A DNA stretch of 10,842 nt from Clostridia bacterium (GTDB lineage Bacteria > Bacillota_A > Clostridia > Christensenellales > UBA1242), in NCBI GenBank assembly GCA_028701635.1, contig JAQVQJ010000031.1:1-10842 (forward strand). Reading direction: 5' to 3'. A program made the position numbers and the translations under genes. Below the pieces are notes generated by a model, which searched no databases, was not told the DNA's origin, and worked only from the letters and a program-made list of their open reading frames with translations. Positions 4,644 through 10,842 of the stretch are shown here, one piece after another. Numbering within the stretch: the first letter of the stretch is position 1; the number at the start of each line of letters is the position of its first letter.

Positions 4644-7160
4644 ATGGCTAAAAATAAATATAATTATATATCTTTATTCAGCGGAGCAGGCGTTGGCTGT
4701 TATGGATTTAAAATTGAAGACTTTGAATGTATTGTCAGTAACGAATTATTAGAAAAAAGATTAGACATCCAAAAATTCAATAAAACCTGTAAATATCAAA
4801 CTGGGTATATAGTTGGCGATATCCAAAACGCAAATATCAAAAACAAAATATTTACAGAAATTGAAAAATATAAACGACAAGAAAAAAATAATGACATCGA
4901 TATAATTATTGCTACACCGCCCTGTCAAGGAATGTCTATCGCCAATCATAAAAAGGGAAATGAAAAAAGAAGAAACTCTCTAGTAGTTGAATCAATTGAA
5001 ATAACAAAAAAAATAAAACCTAGATTTTTTGTTTTTGAAAACGTCAGGTCGTTTCTAAATACTATTTGTACAGATATTGACAAAAAAGATAAAAAAATAC
5101 GCGAGGCAATAGAAACAAATTTAAGTGGTAATTACAATATTCTATTCCGAGTTATCAATTTTAAAAATTATGGCAACAACTCTAGTAGGACTAGAACTTT
5201 AGTGATAGGCACCAGAAAAGACCTACAAGAGATAACTCCTTTGGACATTTTTCCAAACGAACAACCAGAAAAAACATTAAAAAAAGTAATTGGGAATTTA
5301 CCACCTCTCAACTTATTTGGCGAAATAAACAAAAAAGATATATACCACAATTTCAAACCCTACGCGATACATATGCTCGATTGGATAAAAAATATACACG
5401 AAGGCCAGTCTGCTTTTGATAACATCAACCCTGATTATAGACCGCATAAAATAATTGATGGAAAAAAGATTATCAATCAGAAAAAAAACGGAGACAAATA
5501 TACAAGATGTTACTGGGACAAAATAGCACCTTGCATTCATACAAGGAATGACATTCTGGCCAGCCAATCAACAATTCATCCAGTCGATAATCGAGTATTT
5601 AGTATTCGAGAATTAATGAAATTAATGACAATTCCCGATTCTTTCAGATGGGTCGAACACGACCTTAAAGAGCTTAATAATTTAAAACCAGAAGATAAAA
5701 AAAGATTTCTAGCAAAAGAAGAAATTAATATCAGACAATCTATTGGCGAAGCTGTACCAACCGAAATTTTTAGACAAATTGCGAATAAAATCAAAAGAAT
5801 AAACGATAAAAAAATACTAAAAAAACAAGATATTGATAAACTGATTACTAATAATGAGTTGAACAAAATTGACAAACTAACCACTTTTATTATTAAAAAT
5901 AAAAATAATTTCTTACTACCTGAACTATTTAAAATTATAGAAATTGCCAATTCAAAAAGATTAAAAAACTCTGCATTCTACACTAGACAAGATATCTGTT
6001 TTTCACTAATAAAAGAATTGCCCGAACCAAATAAGTTTAAAGAGCTAAGAATACTCGAGCCATCAGTAGGAACTGGAAATTTTCTTCCGTTACTAATAGA
6101 CAAATATAAATCGGTAAATCAAGTAATAATTGATGTAGTAGACATAGATGAAAACTCAATCTCATTGCTAAAAGAATTGACTAAACTTTTTAAAAAACCA
6201 AAAAACATACACATTAATTTTATCAATCGAGACTTTCTGCAAACCGATTTTAGTCAGAGATATGACATCGTAATAGGCAACCCGCCGTTTGGAAAAATTG
6301 TTAATAATCCCGAGCTTTTAGAAAAATATAAAAAAGGAAAATACAACGCAAAAACAAATAATATCTTTTCCTTTTTCATTGAACAAGCATTAAAAATAGG
6401 AAATACTATTGCTCTAATATCTCCTAAGAGCTTACTCTCGGCTCCAGAATTCAATCTTTCAAGAGAATTATTATCACGATACAAATTTCAAACAATAATA
6501 GACTATGGCGAAAAAGGATTCTCTGGCGTAAAAATTGAAACTATAGGTTTTGTTTTAAGTACAAAGAAAAAACTAGACAATGAATCTGACATAAAAATAG
6601 AAAGCGATATTTGTTCTAACGTTAGATATGCAAAACAAAATTATCTATTCTCAAATAAATTCCCTGTATGGCTTATTTACAGAGATAACTTTTTTGACAT
6701 TATCGCAAAGAAAATGGAATTTGATATTTTTGATTCATTCCGTGATAGAAAAATTACAAAAAAATATACCAAAAACGAAGGAAAAATCAGAGTTTTAAAA
6801 TCCAGAAACATTGCCAATAATAGAATATTAAATATAGAAAATTATGACAGTTTTATCGATGACATCTATGATTTCCCAGTAAAAAAATATCTCAATAATA
6901 CAAAACAAGTTTTGATTCCAAATCTCACTTATAATCCAAGAGCTTGTTTTTTGCCAAAGAATACTATTGCCGACGGCTCTGTCGCAATTTTAACACCCAA
7001 AGAACAAGCCAAAATATCTACAAAAGATATTGAATATTATAATTCAAAAGAATTTATAAGATTTTATATGATAACCAGAAATCTAGGAACAAGGTCATTA
7101 AACATTGATAAAAATTCAGTCTTTTTCTTCGGTAAATTAAAAAATAATTTTAAAATATGA
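4644..7160 (+). CDS. Fused DNA methyltransferase: C5-cytosine domain plus N6-adenine domain
   Basis: Two complete methyltransferases lie in one 838-aa chain. Residues ~1-390 are a C5-cytosine enzyme: motif I 'LFSGAGVGCYGF' (11-22), motif IV 'PPCQG' with catalytic C94, motif VI 'ENV' (132-134), motif VIII 'SRTR' (181-184), a target-recognition region (~195-320), motif IX 'RELMKLMTIPDSF' (322-334) and motif X 'GEAVP' (368-372). Residues ~440-838 are an N6-adenine enzyme: 'AFYTRQD' (444-450), S-adenosylmethionine motif 'LEPSVGTGNF' (471-480), catalytic 'NPPF' (546-549) and a C-terminal part likely to read the target. All key residues are intact. Known: asymmetric type IIS targets need a separate methyltransferase for each strand. 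Inference: one polypeptide protects one strand with 5-methylcytosine and the other with N6-methyladenine against the HNH enzyme, whose ATG overlaps this stop (ATGA). Confidence 0.93.
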   Translation: MAKNKYNYISLFSGAGVGCYGFKIEDFECIVSNELLEKRLDIQKFNKTCKYQTGYIVGDIQNANIKNKIFTEIEKYKRQEKNNDIDIIIATPPCQGMSIANHKKGNEKRRNSLVVESIEITKKIKPRFFVFENVRSFLNTICTDIDKKDKKIREAIETNLSGNYNILFRVINFKNYGNNSSRTRTLVIGTRKDLQEITPLDIFPNEQPEKTLKKVIGNLPPLNLFGEINKKDIYHNFKPYAIHMLDWIKNIHEGQSAFDNINPDYRPHKIIDGKKIINQKKNGDKYTRCYWDKIAPCIHTRNDILASQSTIHPVDNRVFSIRELMKLMTIPDSFRWVEHDLKELNNLKPEDKKRFLAKEEINIRQSIGEAVPTEIFRQIANKIKRINDKKILKKQDIDKLITNNELNKIDKLTTFIIKNKNNFLLPELFKIIEIANSKRLKNSAFYTRQDICFSLIKELPEPNKFKELRILEPSVGTGNFLPLLIDKYKSVNQVIIDVVDIDENSISLLKELTKLFKKPKNIHINFINRDFLQTDFSQRYDIVIGNPPFGKIVNNPELLEKYKKGKYNAKTNNIFSFFIEQALKIGNTIALISPKSLLSAPEFNLSRELLSRYKFQTIIDYGEKGFSGVKIETIGFVLSTKKKLDNESDIKIESDICSNVRYAKQNYLFSNKFPVWLIYRDNFFDIIAKKMEFDIFDSFRDRKITKKYTKNEGKIRVLKSRNIANNRILNIENYDSFIDDIYDFPVKKYLNNTKQVLIPNLTYNPRACFLPKNTIADGSVAILTPKEQAKISTKDIEYYNSKEFIRFYMITRNLGTRSLNIDKNSVFFFGKLKNNFKI

Positions 7161-8359
7161 CAAATAGAATAAACGATTATCTAAAAAAATTCAATTTAGA
7201 TTTACGTAAAAGCCACAACGGCAGATTTATGGACCAAAAAGTTACGCCAGATGTACTCTCATTTATCGCCGATTGTATTTACAATTTTGTCGGAAATGAC
7301 AAATCGAAAGAATTCTCAGTAAAAGATATTTGGAATTCTAGTTATTTTATTAATAATGTAGAAGTTATTTTTGCCAAGCCATCACCAAAAAATGAAACTG
7401 CCAATCACGAATATGATAAATTTATTGCACAACCTATAAAAACACTTCATTACGCACATATACTATCAGACACTAAGAAAGGTAATAAAATATATTACAG
7501 CGTAAAAAATATGGAATTGCTAGAATATATTGGACTAAAAGACAGATATGCTTATAATTTTCTCGTCATTTATTTAAACAAAGTACTCACTGACAGCGGA
7601 TTTATAAAATCTATTAATAATTTTATAAGTTTAGCCAAATCAAAAAAAATTGATAAAAACAGTTTCGATGAACTAAAATCTAGATATCAGCTTTTCATCA
7701 GAGGCAATACGCTGATTAAAACAGACACAGAAATAAACAGAATTTTTACCAAAGTATTAAATATTTTTTCTGTTGAAAATAATATACAAGGGACATTAAA
7801 AGGAAATCTATCAAATAGAACAATCTATTACTATGATTTAATGTACAATAGACCAAATTTCAGAGATTTAAGAAAAGAAAAAAATATTTCGAGGCAAGAA
7901 GCACGACAAACAGAGATAGAACCACATTCTAACTATAATGATTACCTAATAAACAAAGCAATTCAAAGAATAAAGAAAAAATATAGTGTCAGCGAAGTAA
8001 AAGATGAATTCTCGAATGGACCAGCAGTCCACGTACATCATATCTTCCCAAAAAATGAATTTCCTGATATAGCGAGATACCTAGAAAATTTAATTAAACT
8101 AACGACAGAACAACACCTAACAAAAGCTCACCCAAACGGAAACACGCAAATAGTCAGCAAAGATTATCAGCTAATCTGTCTATTATCTAAATCGGAAAGT
8201 ATTGAAAAATCATTATCACTAGGAGAATTCTTTTACTCAAAAAATGATTTTATTTTTGTTATAAATTCTGGATTAAGACTTGATAGAGATGAAGAATTTA
8301 GAAATACATTTAATTTCGAAATAATAAGAGAAAAATTAAAAACTGAATACAAAAAATGA
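7157..8359 (+). CDS. HNH restriction endonuclease of the R-M system
   Basis: The 400-aa protein has a clear HNH nuclease core near the C-terminus: 'HVHHIFPK' (292-299), N311 in 'LENLIKL', H320 and H325 in 'TEQHLTKAHP'. These supply the metal- and phosphate-binding residues of the beta-beta-alpha metal site. The N-terminal ~130 residues, including 'NGRFMDQKVTPDVLSFIADC' (21-40), look like a helical or winged-helix recognition part. It starts inside the methyltransferase stop codon (ATGA overlap), so expression is coupled and methylation precedes cleavage in gene order. Known: several type IIS enzymes, MnlI among them, are HNH nucleases that cut at a fixed distance from an asymmetric site and are paired with two methyltransferases. 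Inference: this is a type IIS-like enzyme. The recognition sequence cannot be read from the protein. Confidence 0.85.
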   Translation: MTNRINDYLKKFNLDLRKSHNGRFMDQKVTPDVLSFIADCIYNFVGNDKSKEFSVKDIWNSSYFINNVEVIFAKPSPKNETANHEYDKFIAQPIKTLHYAHILSDTKKGNKIYYSVKNMELLEYIGLKDRYAYNFLVIYLNKVLTDSGFIKSINNFISLAKSKKIDKNSFDELKSRYQLFIRGNTLIKTDTEINRIFTKVLNIFSVENNIQGTLKGNLSNRTIYYYDLMYNRPNFRDLRKEKNISRQEARQTEIEPHSNYNDYLINKAIQRIKKKYSVSEVKDEFSNGPAVHVHHIFPKNEFPDIARYLENLIKLTTEQHLTKAHPNGNTQIVSKDYQLICLLSKSESIEKSLSLGEFFYSKNDFIFVINSGLRLDRDEEFRNTFNFEIIREKLKTEYKK

Positions 8360-8373
8360 AAGCAATAATTTTA
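8356..8373 (+). repeat. Partial copy of the recombinase gene start
   Basis: This 18-base stretch matches 9248-9265, the first six codons of the recombinase, at 17 of 18 positions and also starts with ATG. It overlaps the HNH gene stop (ATGA) and would encode only eight residues, MKAIILNN, before TAA at 8380-8382. Together with 9248-9265 it flanks the Bro-N/DinD-like gene as a direct repeat, suggesting that gene was inserted at the recombinase start. Confidence 0.6.
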
Positions 8374-8392
8374 AACAACTAAACTAAAAACT

Positions 8393-9244
8393 ATGCAAGA
8401 AAAAAATATCATACAATCAGAAAACTTGATTATTAATTTCGAAGATATACCAATCCGTAGAATTTGGGACGCAAAAAAAGAACAATGGTTCTTTGCAATC
8501 GTTGACATCGTGGAAATTCTTACGGAAAGCCCAAGACCCAGAAAATATTGGAATTCTCTAAAAACTAAGCTTAAACAAGAGGGTTCTGAGTTGTCCTCAA
8601 AAATGGGACAACTGAAAATGCGTGCAAAAGACGGCAAAAAATATAATACAGATGTAGCCAATACCGAAACCCTGTTGAGAATTATCCAAAGCATACCCTC
8701 TCCCAAAGCCGAGCCATTCAAGCAATGGCTTGCCAAAGTTGGTTATGAAAGACTACGAGAAACTATAAATCCAGAGCTAGCCGTAGACAGAGCCAGAAAC
8801 CACTGGAAACAAGCGGGTAGGTCAGAAAAATGGATAGAGCAAAGAATGAGAGGACAAGAAACAAGAAATAAACTAACTGATTATTGGAAATCTAGTGGGG
8901 TAAAAAAAGGCATTGAATATGCAACATTAACCGATGTAATCCACCGAGAATGGAGCGGTTTTACCACAAAACAACATAAGAAAATTAAAGGGTTAAAATG
9001 GCACAATTTAAGAGACCATATGAGCGAAGCAGAATTGATTTTTACTGCATTAGCCGAACTATCCACTACGCAAATAGCAAAAAGTGAACAAGCAAAAGGT
9101 TATAAAGAAAACAAAACATCTGCACATAGAGGAGGACGAATTGCGGGCGACGCCAGAAAAGCATTAGAAGAAAAAACTGGGGAAAAAGTAGTTAGCTCGC
9201 AAAACTTTCTACTAACAAAAAAAGAACCAAAAAAAATAAAATAG
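8393..9244 (+). CDS. dinD: Bro-N / DinD-like protein
   Basis: The 283-aa protein has two parts. Residues ~18-122 are a BRO N-terminal (phage antirepressor type) DNA-binding domain: 'IRRIWDAKKEQWFFAIVDIV', then 'YWNSLKTKLKQEGSEL' and 'WLAKVGYERLRE'. Residues ~135-273 resemble the C-terminal part of DNA-damage-inducible protein D: 'HWKQAGRSEKWIEQRM', 'GLKWHNLRDHMSEAELI', then a 'GGRIAGDARKALEEKTGEKV' ending. The length is close to E. coli DinD (274 aa). Known: DinD belongs to the SOS response and inhibits RecA activities in vitro; Bro-N proteins are common on phages and plasmids. Inference: a damage-linked regulator of the element's excision or of host recombination. It lies 3 bases before the recombinase, so co-transcription is likely. 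No clear LexA box was seen upstream. The flanking 18-base repeat hints at later acquisition. Confidence 0.8.
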   Translation: MQEKNIIQSENLIINFEDIPIRRIWDAKKEQWFFAIVDIVEILTESPRPRKYWNSLKTKLKQEGSELSSKMGQLKMRAKDGKKYNTDVANTETLLRIIQSIPSPKAEPFKQWLAKVGYERLRETINPELAVDRARNHWKQAGRSEKWIEQRMRGQETRNKLTDYWKSSGVKKGIEYATLTDVIHREWSGFTTKQHKKIKGLKWHNLRDHMSEAELIFTALAELSTTQIAKSEQAKGYKENKTSAHRGGRIAGDARKALEEKTGEKVVSSQNFLLTKKEPKKIK

Positions 9245-9247
9245 TTT

Positions 9248-9265
9248 ATGAAAGCAATAATTCTA
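9248..9265 (+). repeat. Recombinase start, copied at 8356-8373
   Basis: This is the second member of the 17-of-18 direct repeat that brackets the DinD-like gene. It includes the authentic start codon and codons 2-6 of the recombinase. Confidence 0.6.
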
Positions 9266-10789
9266 GCCCGTGTCTCAACTGAAGAGCAAAAAGAAGCTGG
9301 CAATTCCCTACCCGCTCAAGTTGAACGTCAAAAAAAATACTGCAAACAAAAAGGATTTGAGATTTTGAAAATATATAGCTTTGATGAAAGCGCATATAAA
9401 GTTAAGAGAGACGCTTTCGACAAAATCTTGGATTATCTAAAAAACAGCAAAGAAAAGATTGCTGTTTGTTTTGATAAAGTTGATAGATTTTCTCGAAATG
9501 TTTTTGACAAAAGAGTTGCCTATCTTTATGAACTAACAATGAAAGATAAAATTGAACTGCATTTTTCCTCTGACAATCTTGTCATTACTCCCGATATTTC
9601 GGCTGTCGAAAAATTCCATTTTAATATGAATTTAGGGCTGGCAAAATATTACTCCGACGCAATCAGCGATAACGTCAAAAGAGCCAGCGAAACAAAAATC
9701 CGAAATGGCGAATGGCCTGGCAAAGCTCCCATTGGCTACAAAAATTATCTTGATGAAAAAGGAAACAAACAAATTGAAGTTGACACAACCAGAAGCCAAT
9801 CAGTTGTTAAAATGTTTGAGTTATATTCAACTGGCAATTTTTCATTAGGAAAAATCACAGACGAAATGAAAAAAATCGGATTAACCAGCAATACGATTGC
9901 CCCAAAGCCTCTAAGAGTTGGAACGATTTATACTGTTCTGACCAATCCGTTTTATTATGGAATTATGAGAACAAAAAGAGGTCTTCATCCTCACAAATAT
10001 CCTCATCTCATTAGCAAAGAATTGTTTGATAAAGTCCAACTAGTCAGGTCAAATTGGCGTAAAAAACCTTTTAAATACGCCTCTAAGCCCTACATATTCA
10101 GAGGAATGATAAAATGCGCCGAATGCGGTTGCACTATCACGCCAGAGACAAAAAAAGGACATAATTATTACAGTTGCACCAACTACAAGAAAATGCACGC
10201 CAAAAGAATTTATATAAGAGAAGAAAATTTGCTAGCTCCCATTCTTGACGTCTTGAAAAAAATTCAGCTCCCAGACGAGAAGATAAAAAAAATAACCAAG
10301 GATTTAAAAAATACCGAAGACGCAAAAAATGATTTTCACAAACAAGCCATAACAACTTTACGAAAAGAATATGACCGACTTGATAAGATGTCTAGCAAAG
10401 CTTTTGATTTATTAGCAGATGAGAGTATTACTAAGGATTTATTTAACCAAAAGCTCAAAGAATACAAAGAAAAACAAGCCGAAATACAAGAAAGATTGCG
10501 ACAATATACTGACGCCGATGAAAGCTTCTATTTAACCGCAAGTATGGTCTTAAGTCTTGCTCAAAGGGCTTTGAATATCTTTGAACGTTCTGAAATTCCT
10601 GAAAAAAGACAATTACTCAATTATTTACTTCAGAACCTTGAATTAAAGCAGAAAAAACTAACTTACACTCTAAAGAATCCCTTTGATAAGCTCTTATTAG
10701 CTCATCAAGCTTTGCAACAAAAAACAAGGCATTCAACCTTGTTTTCTGAACTCCCGGGGCGAGACTCGAACTCGCGACCAACTCGTTAA
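9248..10789 (+). CDS. Large serine recombinase (integrase), C-terminus swapped by integration
   Basis: The protein is 513 aa as integrated. Residues 1-150 are the resolvase catalytic domain, with nucleophile S10 in 'ARVSTEEQ' and the arginine motif 'DKVDRFSRN'. Residues ~155-265 are the recombinase domain ('GKAPIGYKNY', 'LTNPFYYGIMRTKRG'). A zinc ribbon uses C290, C293, C295 and C310, and residues ~330-430 form the coiled coil. This is the full architecture of integrases that join attP and attB. From residue 490 the frame enters the att repeat, and the last 11 residues (PGRDSNSRPTR) are antisense tRNA-Asn; the stop TAA (10787-10789) lies in the anticodon loop. The real pre-integration end is at 131-232, giving 535 aa. 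The start is supported by 'MKAIILARVST', the normal family opening. It follows the DinD-like gene by 3 bases and has no Shine-Dalgarno sequence. Confidence 0.93.
   Translation: MKAIILARVSTEEQKEAGNSLPAQVERQKKYCKQKGFEILKIYSFDESAYKVKRDAFDKILDYLKNSKEKIAVCFDKVDRFSRNVFDKRVAYLYELTMKDKIELHFSSDNLVITPDISAVEKFHFNMNLGLAKYYSDAISDNVKRASETKIRNGEWPGKAPIGYKNYLDEKGNKQIEVDTTRSQSVVKMFELYSTGNFSLGKITDEMKKIGLTSNTIAPKPLRVGTIYTVLTNPFYYGIMRTKRGLHPHKYPHLISKELFDKVQLVRSNWRKKPFKYASKPYIFRGMIKCAECGCTITPETKKGHNYYSCTNYKKMHAKRIYIREENLLAPILDVLKKIQLPDEKIKKITKDLKNTEDAKNDFHKQAITTLRKEYDRLDKMSSKAFDLLADESITKDLFNQKLKEYKEKQAEIQERLRQYTDADESFYLTASMVLSLAQRALNIFERSEIPEKRQLLNYLLQNLELKQKKLTYTLKNPFDKLLLAHQALQQKTRHSTLFSELPGRDSNSRPTR
10716..10754. 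repeat. Right attachment-site repeat (39 bp), inside recombinase and tRNA end
   Basis: Identical to 93-131. It carries recombinase codons 490-502 in frame, the tRNA-Asn terminator hairpin and the last four bases of the tRNA gene (10751-10754). This DNA therefore serves as attachment site, terminator, tRNA 3' end and protein-coding sequence at once. Confidence 0.9.
10721..10745 (-). terminator. Terminator of tRNA-Asn
   Basis: Nine-base perfect arms (10721-10729 and 10737-10745) with a 7-base loop begin 5 bases past the tRNA 3' end on the minus strand and are followed by T residues (complement of the A tract at 10716-10720). On the plus strand, where the recombinase is read, the stem is followed by only four T residues within the stem itself, so read-through is more likely there. 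Confidence 0.75.
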
Positions 10790-10822
10790 CAGCGAGCTGC
10801 GCTACCGCTGCGCTACCCGGGA
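10751..10822 (-). tRNA. tRNA-Asn (anticodon GTT)
   Basis: A full cloverleaf of 72 nt can be drawn on the minus strand: acceptor stem TCCCGGG with CCCGGGA (7 bp), D stem GCGC/GCGC, anticodon stem GCTCG/CGAGT with one G-T pair, loop CTGTTAA giving anticodon GTT (complement of 10788-10790), variable loop TGGTC, T stem GCGAG/CTCGC with loop TTCGAGT, and discriminator G at 10751. CCA is not encoded. The gene is intact after insertion because the element's repeat keeps its last four bases and terminator. Its promoter lies beyond 10822, mostly outside the window. Confidence 0.95.
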
Positions 10823-10842
10823 AAGATAAATTTACTTATTAT

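Larger units (their letters stand above)
93..10754. mobile_element. Integrated plasmid-like element at tRNA-Asn, bounded by 39-bp att repeats
   Basis: Seen: two identical 39-bp direct repeats 10,623 bp apart, one at the 3' end of an intact tRNA gene. Between them are a serine recombinase at one end, a replication-initiator-like gene, a SpoVG-like gene, a restriction-modification pair and a toxin-antitoxin-like pair. Known: tRNA 3' ends are common integration targets, and an element that carries a copy of the tRNA end and terminator leaves the tRNA functional. Inference: an integrative plasmid-like element whose excised circle is 10,623 bp with one repeat copy. No capsid, portal, relaxase or type IV secretion genes are recognisable, so it is neither a complete phage nor a self-transmissible conjugative element. 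Both chromosomal flanks are inside the window (1-92 and beyond 10754). Confidence 0.85.

Noticed and set aside
5168..6484. Minus-strand ORFs of 62-124 aa inside the methyltransferase gene
   Set aside because: They are low-information hydrophobic translations antisense to a clearly conserved gene, with no start signals or family resemblance.
3139..8359. Genetic code 25 (TGA = glycine), found in some CPR lineages
   Set aside because: TGA ends Rep, the methyltransferase and the HNH gene at sensible family lengths and in ATGA overlaps, and long ORFs contain no internal TGA. Reading through adds only 2-6 residues each time, so the test is weak, but nothing requires code 25.
8371..8736. 121-aa minus-strand ORF antisense to the DinD-like gene
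   Set aside because: It is a shadow of the Bro-N coding region; its sequence shows no domain and no upstream promoter was evident.
93..10754. CRISPR array, rRNA, insertion sequence or transposon ends
   Set aside because: No regularly spaced repeats, no rRNA-like sequence, no DDE transposase and no terminal inverted repeats; the end repeats are direct and tRNA-derived.
10755..10789. The last 11 residues of the recombinase (PGRDSNSRPTR) as genuine evolved protein sequence
   Set aside because: They are antisense tRNA-Asn read in frame and end in the anticodon loop; the element's own tail is at 131-232.

Overview
This window looks like an AT-rich (roughly one third G+C by eye) Patescibacteria/CPR chromosome carrying a complete integrated mobile element of about 10.6 kb. 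The lineage is inferred from the protein style (a Rep + SpoVG pair and small helical proteins of a kind I associate with CPR elements), the near absence of Shine-Dalgarno sequences, and a tRNA without an encoded CCA. TAA, TAG and TGA all act as stops, and the long ORFs read cleanly in code 11.

Element boundaries: a perfect 39-bp direct repeat lies at 93-131 and 10716-10754, 10,623 bp apart. The right copy overlaps the last four bases of an intact tRNA-Asn(GTT) gene (10751-10822, minus strand) and contains that tRNA's terminator hairpin. The left copy sits next to what looks like the start of a chromosomal gene at 1-35 (minus strand, possibly a cation-transporting P-type ATPase). The element therefore inserted at the 3' end of the tRNA gene. 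Its recombinase is a large serine recombinase (9248-10789).

Layout: (1) 204-1285, minus strand: a two-gene operon, Panacea-domain (DUF4065) antitoxin then a putative toxin. (2) 1286-1412: a divergent promoter region. (3) 1413-2654, plus strand: an unrecognised 413-aa protein, followed by a terminator. (4) 2731-4263: a replication block with a 52-aa protein, a SpoVG-family protein and a G2P/CRI-like replication protein. (5) 4260-4640: a strong promoter, a small helical protein and an excisionase-like HTH protein overlapping out of frame. (6) 4644-8359: a restriction-modification pair, with an 838-aa fusion of a C5-cytosine and an N6-adenine methyltransferase translationally coupled to an HNH endonuclease. 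(7) 8393-9244: a Bro-N/DinD-like protein. (8) 9248-10789: the recombinase.

How it fits together: this resembles an integrative plasmid. Rep and SpoVG would support a circular form, the recombinase moves it in and out of tRNA-Asn, and the R-M and toxin-antitoxin systems stabilise it and defend the host. I see no capsid or conjugation genes.

The most striking point is that the attachment site lies inside the 3' end of the recombinase gene. In the integrated state the frame runs through the repeat into the antisense of tRNA-Asn and stops in its anticodon loop (513 aa). Joining the two repeats into a circle replaces those 11 residues with a 33-residue tail encoded at 131-232 (535 aa). Integration would thus exchange the recombinase C-terminus, which may act as a built-in switch.
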